Positions 33,650 through 44,000 of a stretch of 44,559 nt of DNA are shown one piece after another (within the stretch, counting starts at the first letter, position 1; every line of letters begins with the position of its first letter). Origin of the DNA: Lachnospiraceae bacterium (lineage in GTDB: Bacteria; Bacillota; Clostridia; Lachnospirales; Lachnospiraceae); contig JALELK010000068.1 in assembly GCA_022768745.1 (NCBI GenBank), positions 1-44,559 on the forward strand, given 5' to 3'. The translations under genes and the position numbers were made by a program. The notes beneath the pieces were generated by a model. The model saw only the letters and a list, made by a program, of their open reading frames with translations. It was not told the origin of the DNA and made no database searches.

Positions 33650-33710
33650 TTGTATCTTGGGGTATGAGGATATATAATAGTTCAAAGCCGAACAGTTCAA
33701 TGCCGAACAG
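33650..33710 (+). promoter_or_regulatory. marR promoter with tandem 15-base repeats
   Basis: TTGTAT (33650-33655) and TATAAT (33673-33678) are 17 bases apart. Two back-to-back repeats follow at once, TTCAAAGCCGAACAG (33681-33695) and TTCAATGCCGAACAG (33696-33710), differing at one base. GAACAGTTC (33690-33698) is itself a palindrome across their junction. Their place at the start site suits a repressor, most likely the MarR protein encoded next. Confidence 0.6.
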
Positions 33711-33744
33711 TTTGGAGTGGGATGATGCACCAGGGAGGAAAAGC

Positions 33745-34230
33745 GTGAGAAATGAAGAACAAATAGGCTATCAGATTAAAGAGCTGGGAAGACTCCTGGA
33801 TAAAAACGTTTTTCAGAAGAGTCTGTTGAGCACCGGCAGTGATACCATCACAGCCATGCACGGTTGGATGCTTGGATATCTGTATCACAAGAGAAATCAG
33901 GAAGTTTTTCAAAAAGATATTGAGGCGGACTTTCATATGGCAAAGTCTTCCGTAACGTCAGCGCTTCAAAATCTGGAGAAATACGGTTATATCCGACGGG
34001 TTTCCGTAGAGCGGGATGCCAGATTGAAAAAGATTGAATTAACCGAAAGCGGTTTGCAATTTCATGATGATGTGGAAAGCTCCATTGATGACATGGAAGA
34101 GAGATTGGCATCGGGACTGACAGAAAAGCAAAAGCATGAATTTTTTGCCATGCTGGCACAGATTAAGGAGCAGTTGGAAAAAGAGATTGCCGCTGACAGA
34201 GAAAAATTAGGAAAGGATAGGGAAAAATAA
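33745..34230 (+). CDS. MarR family transcriptional regulator
   Basis: The protein has 161 residues. It has the MarR winged-helix core: GWMLGYLYHKRNQEVFQKDIEADFHMAKSSVTSALQNLEKYGYI, then the wing RRVSVERDARLKKIELTESG, and a helical C-terminus for dimerisation. The frame opens at 33664, inside the repeats, but GGGAGG sits 6 bases before a GTG at 33745, giving a normal-length MarR starting RNEEQIGYQIKELGRLLD. Its stop shares one base with the ATG of the ABC exporter (TAATG). It probably represses the operon and responds to a compound exported by it. Confidence 0.9.
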   Translation: MRNEEQIGYQIKELGRLLDKNVFQKSLLSTGSDTITAMHGWMLGYLYHKRNQEVFQKDIEADFHMAKSSVTSALQNLEKYGYIRRVSVERDARLKKIELTESGLQFHDDVESSIDDMEERLASGLTEKQKHEFFAMLAQIKEQLEKEIAADREKLGKDREK

Positions 34231-35987
34231 TGCATATATTAAAGACGTTACTTGCGCAGGTGAAAGAGTATAAAAAGGACGCCATTGCTACACCGCTTTT
34301 TATGTTATTGGAAGTGGCGATGGAACTTTTGATTCCCCTTTTGATGGCATCCATCATTGATGATGGTGTCAATGCAGGGAATATGAACCATATCTACAAG
34401 ATTGGATTCTTTATGGTATTGGCAGCGTTGGTGGGACTTTTCGCCGGATTAATGGGAGGAAAGTATGGAGCCAGTGCTTCCACAGGATTTGCCAAGAACC
34501 TGCGAAAGGCTATGTTTGAAAACATTCAGACATTTTCCTTTGAAAATATTGATAAATTCTCCACAGCCGGATTGGTTACCAGATTGACCACGGATGTGAC
34601 AAACTTACAGAACGCATTTCAGATGGTTTTGCGTATGGGAATGCGAGCTCCGGCAAGTATGATTGTGGCCATGATTATGTCCTTTTATATCAGTCCAAAA
34701 CTGGCCAGCGTATATCTGGTGGCAGTGGTGGTTTTGGCGGTGGTATTCTTTATACTAATCAGAGTCGTAAAAGCAATTTTTGAAGTGGTATTTAAAAAAT
34801 ATGATGATTTAAATGCCAGTGTACAGGAAAATATCTCCGGCATCCGGGTGGTAAAGGCCTATGTGAGAGAGGATTACGAGAGAGATAAATTCCAGAAGGC
34901 CAGTGGCAACATTTATAAAATGCTGTTAAAGGCAGAGAGAGTTCTGGCTTTGAATGCACCGATTTTGATGGGAACTGCATATGTGTGTATCCTGTTAATC
35001 AGTTGGATGGGAGCAAAGATGATTGTTACGGATCAGTTTACCACCGGTGAACTGATGAGTATGCTCACCTATTGTATGACGATCCTTATGAACCTGATGA
35101 TGTTCTCTGCAGTGTTTGTAATGATTACCATGAGTATGGCAAATGCAGAGCGTGTAGCTGAGGTTATCAATGAAAAGGCAACCATCGTAAATCCGGAGAA
35201 CCCGGTAATGGACGTAGCAGACGGCTCTATCTCATTTGACCACGTCAACTTCTCCTACAAGAAATCTGCAGAGGAGTTTGTGCTCTCTGATATTAATTTA
35301 GATATTAAGAGCGGTGAAACCATAGGAGTGATTGGCGGAACCGGAAGTGCCAAGACGACCTTGGTAAACCTGGTTTCCCGTCTGTATGATGTCACTGATG
35401 GAAGTGTTTCTGTCGGTGGAGTGGATGTTAAAAAGTATGATTTGGAAGTCCTGAGAAATCAGGTGTCTGTTGTATTGCAGAAGAATGTTTTGTTCTCAGG
35501 AACCATCTATGAAAACCTTCGATGGGGTGATGAGAATGCCACAGATGAAGAGTGTCAACGGGCTTGTGAGCTGGCTTGTGCAGACGAGTTTATCTCTAGA
35601 TTCCCGGATGGATACAACACTTACATAGAGCAGGGAGGAAGCAATGTTTCCGGTGGACAGCGCCAGAGACTTTGTATCGCCAGAGCTCTTTTGAAAAAGC
35701 CGAAGGTTTTGATTTTGGATGACAGTACCAGTGCGGTGGATACCGCCACAGATGCTAAGATACGTCGGGCATTCCGGGAAGAGATTCCGGGAACCACCAA
35801 GATTATCATTGCCCAGCGAATTTCCTCTGTACAGGATGCAGACCGGATTGTAGTTATGGAAGACGGCAAGATTAACGGTGTAGGAACCCACCAGGAATTG
35901 TTGGAAAATAACGAAATTTATCGGGATGTGTATGAGTCCCAGACCGGCGCCGGTTCCGGTGATTTTGACGAGAAGGAGGGTGAGTAA
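34230..35987 (+). CDS. Heterodimeric ABC exporter subunit with degenerate ATP site
   Basis: The protein has 585 residues: six membrane helices (to about 310) then the ATPase. Walker A is GGTGSAKTT (about 369), where the glycine before lysine is alanine. The signature is VSGGQRQ (about 474). Walker B is VLILDDSTSAVD, where the catalytic glutamate is aspartate. Asp for Glu in one half is the hallmark of asymmetric ABC exporters such as TM287/288. It pairs with the next gene, one base past its stop. The likely role is drug, peptide or lipid export. Its start overlaps the MarR stop. Confidence 0.93.
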   Translation: MHILKTLLAQVKEYKKDAIATPLFMLLEVAMELLIPLLMASIIDDGVNAGNMNHIYKIGFFMVLAALVGLFAGLMGGKYGASASTGFAKNLRKAMFENIQTFSFENIDKFSTAGLVTRLTTDVTNLQNAFQMVLRMGMRAPASMIVAMIMSFYISPKLASVYLVAVVVLAVVFFILIRVVKAIFEVVFKKYDDLNASVQENISGIRVVKAYVREDYERDKFQKASGNIYKMLLKAERVLALNAPILMGTAYVCILLISWMGAKMIVTDQFTTGELMSMLTYCMTILMNLMMFSAVFVMITMSMANAERVAEVINEKATIVNPENPVMDVADGSISFDHVNFSYKKSAEEFVLSDINLDIKSGETIGVIGGTGSAKTTLVNLVSRLYDVTDGSVSVGGVDVKKYDLEVLRNQVSVVLQKNVLFSGTIYENLRWGDENATDEECQRACELACADEFISRFPDGYNTYIEQGGSNVSGGQRQRLCIARALLKKPKVLILDDSTSAVDTATDAKIRRAFREEIPGTTKIIIAQRISSVQDADRIVVMEDGKINGVGTHQELLENNEIYRDVYESQTGAGSGDFDEKEGE

Positions 35988-35988
35988 T

Positions 35989-37887
35989 ATGCCAAGACCA
36001 AAAGCAGTCCCTCGCCAGAAGGGAAGTCTTAAAGCAAGTAAAGGCACCATTGGACGATTGCTGAAATATGTAGGAAAAAAATATGGATTTCTCATGGTAA
36101 TTGTTCTGGTGTGTATCGTAGTAAATGTTCTTTGTTCTTTGCAGGGAACCATGTTTATGCAGACCTTGATTGACGGTTATATCACACCTATGATTCAGAA
36201 TCACAGCACGGATTTCGGACCGTTGTTACAGGCAATCTTAAAAATCGCCTGTGTTTATGCCATAGGAATTTTGGCAATCTTTCTTCAGAACTTTTTGATT
36301 GCCCAGGTGGCTCAGGGAAGCTTGAGAGATTTGAGAAATGAGATGTTCGTACATATGGAAGGGCTTCCTATCCGATATTTTGATACCCATCAGCACGGAG
36401 ATGTGATGTCAATCTATACCAATGATATTGACGCCCTTCGTCAGATGATCAGCCAGAGTGTGCCCCAGATGATTAGTAGTGGTATCACTATTGTGGGTGT
36501 GGTTGTGTGTATGTTGATGCTCAGCGTTCCACTGACCATTGTTTCCTTTATTATGGTAGGATTTATGTTGCTTGCCACAAAGTTTCTGGCAAAGAATTCA
36601 GGAAAATACTTTGTGCGTCAGCAGAGAGATATCGGTAAGGTAAACGGTAACATCGAAGAGATGATGAATGGTCAGAAAGTGGTAAAAGTATTCTGCCACG
36701 AGGAACAGACCATGGAAGAGTTCAATAAATTAAACGAAGAATTGTTTGAGAGTGCCAACAATGCCAATAAATATGCCAACATGTTGGGACCTGCCAACGC
36801 CCAGATTGGAAATCTGAGTTATGTGGTTATCGCAGTGGTAGGTGGTATGCTTGCCATTCACGGATTTGGCGGATTTACTCTGGGAGCTTTGGCAAGTTTC
36901 CTCACCTTTAATAAGAGTATCAACATGCCGATTATGCAGGTGAGCCAGCAGTTGAACTTTGTGGTTATGGCTATGGCCGGTGCAGAGCGTGTATTCGGAC
37001 TTTTGGATGAAGAGCCGGAAGTGGATGACGGATACGTTACTTTGGTAAATGCCAGAGAAGAAAACGGACAGATTGTGGAGAGTGAAAAGCGTACCGGTAT
37101 GTGGGCTTGGAAGCATTATCATCAGGAGGACGGAACCACCACCTATGTAAAACTTGAAGGTGACGTGGTATTTGATGATGTGGACTTTGCATACAATCCG
37201 GATAAGACAGTGCTTCACAACATCAAGCTTTTTGCCACACCGGGACAGAAGATTGCCTTTGTTGGGGCAACCGGTGCAGGAAAAACCACCATTACAAACC
37301 TGATTAACCGTTTCTATGACATTGCAGACGGAAAGATTCGTTATGATGGAATCAACATCAACAAAATCAAAAAGGACGACCTGAGACATTCTCTGGGAAT
37401 CGTTCTTCAGGATACCCATTTGTTTACCGGAACCGTGGCAGAAAATATCCGTTACGGAAAACTGGATGCCACAGATGAGGAAGTGAGAGCAGCGGCAAAA
37501 CTTGCCAACGCAGACGGTTTTATCCGCCGACTTCCTCAGGGATATGACACAGTACTTACCGGAGACGGAGCTAACCTGAGTCAGGGTCAGAGACAGTTAC
37601 TTGCCATTGCAAGGGCCGCCATTGCAGACCCGCCGGTACTGATTCTGGATGAAGCCACCAGTTCCATTGATACCCGTACCGAGAAACTGGTTCAGAGCGG
37701 AATGGACAAATTGATGGCAGGCAGAACCACATTTGTCATTGCCCACCGACTTTCTACCATCCGAAACAGCGATTGTATTATGGTCTTAGACCAGGGTAGA
37801 ATCATTGAGCGAGGCAACCATAAGGAACTGATGGAAGAAGGCGGAAAATACTATCAGTTATACACAGGAAAAATTGTAAACGCATAA
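35989..37887 (+). CDS. Heterodimeric ABC exporter subunit with canonical ATPase
   Basis: The protein has 632 residues from the start used. Six membrane helices are followed by an ATPase with Walker A GATGAGKTT (about 426), signature LSQGQRQ (about 530), Walker B VLILDEATSSID with the glutamate intact, and switch histidine FVIAHRLST. An insertion (about 350-385, NAREENGQIVESEKRTG region) precedes the nucleotide-binding domain. The ATG at 35989 has AGGAGGG 9 bases upstream; the frame opens at 35926 but that would overlap the partner. Together they form the exporter regulated by MarR. Confidence 0.94.
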   Translation: MPRPKAVPRQKGSLKASKGTIGRLLKYVGKKYGFLMVIVLVCIVVNVLCSLQGTMFMQTLIDGYITPMIQNHSTDFGPLLQAILKIACVYAIGILAIFLQNFLIAQVAQGSLRDLRNEMFVHMEGLPIRYFDTHQHGDVMSIYTNDIDALRQMISQSVPQMISSGITIVGVVVCMLMLSVPLTIVSFIMVGFMLLATKFLAKNSGKYFVRQQRDIGKVNGNIEEMMNGQKVVKVFCHEEQTMEEFNKLNEELFESANNANKYANMLGPANAQIGNLSYVVIAVVGGMLAIHGFGGFTLGALASFLTFNKSINMPIMQVSQQLNFVVMAMAGAERVFGLLDEEPEVDDGYVTLVNAREENGQIVESEKRTGMWAWKHYHQEDGTTTYVKLEGDVVFDDVDFAYNPDKTVLHNIKLFATPGQKIAFVGATGAGKTTITNLINRFYDIADGKIRYDGININKIKKDDLRHSLGIVLQDTHLFTGTVAENIRYGKLDATDEEVRAAAKLANADGFIRRLPQGYDTVLTGDGANLSQGQRQLLAIARAAIADPPVLILDEATSSIDTRTEKLVQSGMDKLMAGRTTFVIAHRLSTIRNSDCIMVLDQGRIIERGNHKELMEEGGKYYQLYTGKIVNA

Positions 37888-37891
37888 ATAC

Positions 37892-37943
37892 ATCCCCCGA
37901 AGCAGACAAGGCGAGCAAGCAAATCTGCTCAGGGGGATTTTTT
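37892..37943 (+). terminator. Intrinsic terminator of the MarR-ABC operon
   Basis: ATCCCCC with GAAGCAGA (37892-37906) pairs with TCTGCTC and GGGGGAT (37924-37938), with one mismatch region and a 17-base loop. A T run follows to 37943. Confidence 0.88.
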
Positions 37944-38080
37944 ATGCCCAAAATTCAAGAAAATATTGTAAAATGGTGTTAATTACCACTCCTATGTGGT
38001 CGATAAAAAATATGAAATAGTGTATTTATGCATTTTTTTAGAAAAATAAAACTCTTGATATAAAAAGGAAGGGGTTTCTT

Positions 38081-41000
38081 ATGAAAAGATACAAGGACGT
38101 AAAGAATATAAAAAGGAGAGTTCTGGCGCTGACCTTAGCGGTTTTGATGGTGCTTACGGTTCTGCCTGTGGATTTCACATCCTATGCGGCAGAGGCAGCA
38201 GTGGCAACGGAAGAAACCGGAGAAACAGAAGCGAGCCAGACAGTAGAGAATCCTTCCACAGAAACGGAAAGTACAGAAGATGTAGCCCGGGAGAAATCCG
38301 GGGAGACTACGGCAGAGCCCACCGAAGAGGAAGCTTCTCAGGAGAAAACGTCCCAGGAGGAAAAAGATACTGCTGATTCTCAGGAGACAAAGGAAGCAGG
38401 AGAGGAGCCTGTGGGTGATACAGAAAACCCTGAGGCTGTGAATGATTCCCAGGAAGAAAACAAAGTAGCAGATGCAGAGATTTCTCAGAGCAAAGAGAAA
38501 ACAGAGGAATCGGTAAAGTCTTCTGATGTAAAAACGAAATCAGATAAGAAGTCTGAGACAAAAAAAGAAAAGACATCCCTGTTCTCTCTTATTAAGGAGA
38601 ACCTGATGGTGGCAGCAGCCGGTGATGATCTGGTAGATTTGGAAGATGTGGTGGATACGATTAAACTGAGTTCCACAAAATATACCTATGATGCCTCCGA
38701 GTGTCGCCCTACAGTAACGTTGACAGGCTATGACGGAAAGACAATTTCCGCTAGAAATTATACGGTTACTTATACCAATAACATCAATGCCGGTCGTGCT
38801 ACCGTGACTATTACAGGAAATGAAAGTGCGGGATATACCGGAGAACTGAGCAGAAACTTTTCCATCATTGCAAGGGATATTAACTCCTGTGAGATGGAGG
38901 CGTTGGCTTCTCCTGTGATTTATACCCAGGGAACAGAGTATAGACCGGAAGTGACATTGACCTATGGAGATTATACCTTGGTCAAAGGAAAGGACTACCA
39001 GGTATCTTATCGTAATTACAATAAAGTCGGTACAGAGACGGTAGTTGTGGATGGTATTGGAAATTTCAGCAGTAGCCGTGAAGAATATGTGACTTTGATT
39101 GGAGACTTTGAAAAAGATGTAGAGGTTTCCATAGAGGGAGAGGTGGCAGATTACAACAATGATTTTGCCACAGAGTACACCACCAGATACACCGGAAGTG
39201 TTGTGGAGAATCCTGTGGTAGAGGTGACACTGGCAGGTAAGACTTTGGTGGAGACCACAGACTATACCGTTAAATATGATTATCAGGCAGACCGGATTAA
39301 TGTGGGAAAGGTGGAGATACAGATTAACGGAGCCGGCACCTATGCGGGAAAATCCATCATTGCATCCTACGAGATTGTTCCAAGACCATTGACCGGATGT
39401 GTTTTCACCCTCACCGGAGAGGACAATAAGGTTTATAATGACGGGAATCCCATTACCTTTGATACAAAGGATGTGACTCTTACCAGAAACGGAACACCGT
39501 TGGAATATGGCGAAGACAAAGATTATGTGTTGGAATATGAAAACAACACCAATGCCGGTACAGCTAAAATCAAGGCGGTGGGTTGTGGAAATTATACCGG
39601 AAGCGTAGAAAAAGAATTCACGATTCAGAGAAAAAATATTGATGAGTATGATGAAATTCAGATTATCGGTGTTTCGGACAAGCAGTATACCGGAAAAGAA
39701 ATCACGTTTCCGGATGCCAAGGTGACATACTTGGGAAGAAACGGACGGGAAGAGATACCGGCAACAGATTATACCCTTGCTTATACAAAGAATGTGGATA
39801 TCGGAACAGCGACGGTGACGGCGTATGGACAGGGAAATCTTACCGGATCGATATTTACCACATTCGAGGTAACACCGAAGACTTTTGAAGGATTAACATT
39901 TACCGTTGGCGGAACCACCATTACCTGTAGTGCATCTGACTATGATGTGGCGACCCAGACCTATGTGATGTATTCCAAGTACACTGTACAGTATGACGGA
40001 ACAGCCCATGAACCGGAAGTTTTAATCAAGGAAGGCAGTACGGATCTTGCGTGGAAGGGTGTGACTTACACCATTGAGGATAACATCAATGCAGGAAGCG
40101 AAAATGGACATGGATTGGCCTATGTAAATGTATCCGGTAGTGCACCTTATACCGGACAAAAAGCCAAAGTTTATTTTGAGATTACACCAAAGCCTTTTGA
40201 TGCCAATCTGATACTTTCAGCCATTGCAGACCAGGTGTATACAGGGAGTGCAGTATGCCCGGAACCGGGGGTTCGGGACGGAAGCCTTTCTCTGACTAAG
40301 GATACAGATTATACTTTGTCTTATGAGAACAATGTAAATGCGGCTTCCAAAAACGGAACGAAACCGCCTACCGTTACTATTACAGGAATCGGAAATTATA
40401 CCGGCAGTGTGGCTAGAACCTTTACCATTGGTTCTGATCTTTCCGGAGCAACCGTTACTATGACTTCTACCGGAGCAACGGGGACAGACGACAACTTTAC
40501 CGTTCCATATATGGGAACGTTGCGACCGACCTTTACCCTGGCTTCAAACGGAGCTCTTGTGGATCCTTCCGGATACACCGTGACTTATAGCCCAGCCACT
40601 GTGGCAAACAGCGGAAATACAGTGCAGGTTACCTGTACCGGAACTAAGGGGTATTACGGAAGTAAGACCTTTTCCTATACTGTGGAAAAAGCGGATTTGA
40701 CAGACGCTATTGTTACAAATAACGATACGGTTCAGGAACAGGATTTTACCTATGTATACACTGACAGACAGATAGCAGTTAACCTGGGAGTTGTCAAAAA
40801 TGTGGATGGAAATACAGTAACGCTCACCAAGGATGTGGATTATATTATTTCCGGAAGCGATTATTCCAATAATGAGATAAAGGGAACTGTGGGTACCCAT
40901 ACCATTGCCATTACAGGTATTGGAAATTATCAGGGAAGTCAGACCATCACCTACACGGTAGAAAAAGGAAAAATCAGCGACACCACCAGATATCAGGTGG

Positions 41001-44000
41001 CCGCCATTGAGGATCAGCCATACACCGGAAGCCCTATTAAGCCTACGGTGGTGATGAAGGATGCCAAGACCGACCGGCAGTTGGAATTGGACAAAGATTA
41101 TGAAATCATTGGATATGAAAATAATACAGATATTGGTGATGGGGCAGCCATTATTCACCTGAGAGGTATCAACAACTATGAGGGTACCAGGGATGTAAAG
41201 TTCAGTATTATCCAGAGAAATATTGAACAGGGAAATGTAACCATAGATTCTATCGAGAATCAGATTTATACCGGAAGCCCTATTACACCTACAAATTTGT
41301 TGAACGTTTACTATGAGGGAAATCCTCTTGCCAGTGATGATTATGATGTGACATTTACCAATAACACCAATATTGGATATGCCAACATTACCATTACAGG
41401 TAAAAATCATTACAAGGGAACCAGAACTTATACAAACGCATTTAAAATTGTGGGTAATCTGGCAGATACAAGCAAGTTTACCATTGAAGGTGTGGCGTCT
41501 TCTTACATTTTAAATAATGAGGGAACCATTGATACATCGGCAATAACCGTAAAATATAAGGATCAGGACACACAGGTAGATCCGGCAAATTATGAAATCA
41601 CCAAGATTAATTGTAGCGCACCGGGAGCAAGACAGATTCGGATTGATGGAAAAAATGGATGTTATGGAACCATTACCTATGACATTTCTGTACTTTGTAA
41701 TCTGGATGTGACAGATTCCTTGATTTCTGTGAAAAATATTGAGACAGGCTATGATTACACCGGAGGGGCAATCAGACCGGTACCTACGGTGACCTACAAA
41801 GATGATGCTCTGCAAAGGGGTGTTCACTACGAACTGGATTACGCCAACAACACAGAAGCCGGTACAGCCACTGTTCGTATTTATGCAATCGGTACTTATT
41901 ATACCGGTGAGAGAACCATTACCTACAACATTAATTACAACTTAAACAGTGCCACAATCACAGGGGTGGACAAGGCATATGTATATCAGGGAAGTGCAAT
42001 TGAACCTCAACCGGTTGTGAATTGCAAAGGAAAAGTACTGGATAAGAATGTTCATTATGATGTGACCTACACAGACAATGACAAAGCCGGAAAGGCGAAG
42101 CTTACCATTACTCCGGTAGGTGCATATGTGATTGGAAGCCGGGAGATTTCCTTCGATATTACAAAGGCTGGATTGGCAGACACTACCATCACCTATGATG
42201 GTTTATCCCAGGAGAGCATTGATGCAAAACAATACATAGGAGAGGAAATCAAGCCGGAAGTTCAGGTAACCTACAATGGAACTATTTTGACAGCCGGAAC
42301 AGATTATACCGTGTCTTATGCCAATAATAAAAATGCCGGAGAGGCTTCTGTCACTGTAAGGGGACAGGGAAACTACAGCGGAAGTGTTACTAAGACATTT
42401 ACCATTGAACCCTGGGATATCCAGACGGATGTAACAGCGGAGATTTCCGATGGATATTTTGCCGGCGGAGAGGAAGTAGTACCGGACGTACAGCTTACCT
42501 ATCGGGGCAAGTCCCTTGCAGAGGGAACAGACTACACGGTGTCATGCAGCAATAACACCAGTGTGGGAGCCAGTGCGAGAATTGTTATCACAGGAAAAAA
42601 TAACTTTACCGGAAGTCTTACCAGAAGCTTTACCATACAGGAAACGAATTTAGGTACAGGAGCCGTAGATTTTGATGGGGATACCATTACCTACACAGGA
42701 AGTACCATCACCTTGAATTCTATAAAAAGGGCGATGACGGTGACCTGTCCGGTGAGTGGTGGAAAAACCCATACATTGACAAGCACAGAATTTGACATTA
42801 CCTGCGACCGTACCATTCAGGATGCGGGAACTTATACTTTGGTTCTCACCGGGAAAAATGGTTTTACCGGAACTTTGGAAATCGAATTTGTGGTTGAGGC
42901 GAAGGATATAGGAACCGATGGCTTTACCATAGATGCCATTTCAAACCAGACCTATACAGCTCAGGCAGTTACACCGGAAGTTTATCTGCGGGATGCAGGA
43001 AAGCTTTTGGCAAAAGACGCCGATTACTCTGTACAGTATGCGGACAACATTGACGCCGGAAAGGCAACGGTGATTGTTACCGGTCAGGGCAATTATACAG
43101 GAACCAGGGAAATCTATTTCTATATAGGTGAAAGCATTGAAGGAAAGTGTTCGATTTCTCTGAAACAGGGAAGTATCATATATAACGGAACCCAGCAGAC
43201 ACCGGAGATTAATACAGTTACCTATGATGGAAGTACACCATTGATTCAGGGATTGGATTATGTGATTGCTTCAACAGATGAAGCTGGTAATTTGTACGAT
43301 TATACCAATGCCGGTGATAAGGTGTTGCACATAAAAGGATCCGGAAAGTACTACGGAGAATCCACGATTATTTACACCATAGCAAAGAAAGTGGCTCAGG
43401 CAGATAAGATTTCAGTTAGTCTGGATATGGGCAGAGGTGTTGGAGGAGATTACGAAGCTGTATATACCGGGGACAGCATTCAACCGCAGGTGGTTGTATA
43501 TGATCAGGAAATTTCTGCATCAAGACCATTGGATCCGGCAGATTACACAGTAGAATATGTGAATAACACCAACGTTGGAACAGCGGATGTCCGGGTGAAG
43601 CTTACCAGAAACTATGTAAGCGGAACGGAAAAATTATTGCAGTTTAAGATTTCAAAAAAATCTTTGCAGGGATATGAAATCAGCCTCAATATGAATCGAC
43701 TTCATTATACAGGAGCGGCAATAAAACCGACAGTTACTGTTAGGGATTCTCAGGGGGCCAAGCTTGCTGAAAGAGAATATACCGTAAGTTATCAGAACAA
43801 TGTGAATGCCGGTCTTGCCACAGTTGTGGTAACCGCCAGCGACGCAGGAAACTTTAGCGGTCAGCTGAGCCAGACCTTTGCCATATACGCATCTCTATCT
43901 GACAAGCAGGACACAACCATTGAGGGAATCGGACCACAGTTCTACATTGAGGGAATGGAAGAGCCGAGACCTGTTCCGGTGATTACCTGTGGAGGAAATC

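Noticed and set aside
36730-37419. 229-codon minus-strand frame
   Set aside because: It is antisense to the second ABC exporter subunit, a confident gene, with no ribosome site. 35496-36152 minus was rejected for the same reason.
40544-41410. 288-codon minus-strand open frame opposite the repeat gene
   Set aside because: It lies antisense to the Ig-like repeat coding frame. Low-complexity, Ile/Asn/Gly-rich composition mirrors the repeats; no ribosome site. The same holds for 41510-41827 and 40396-40578 on the minus strand.
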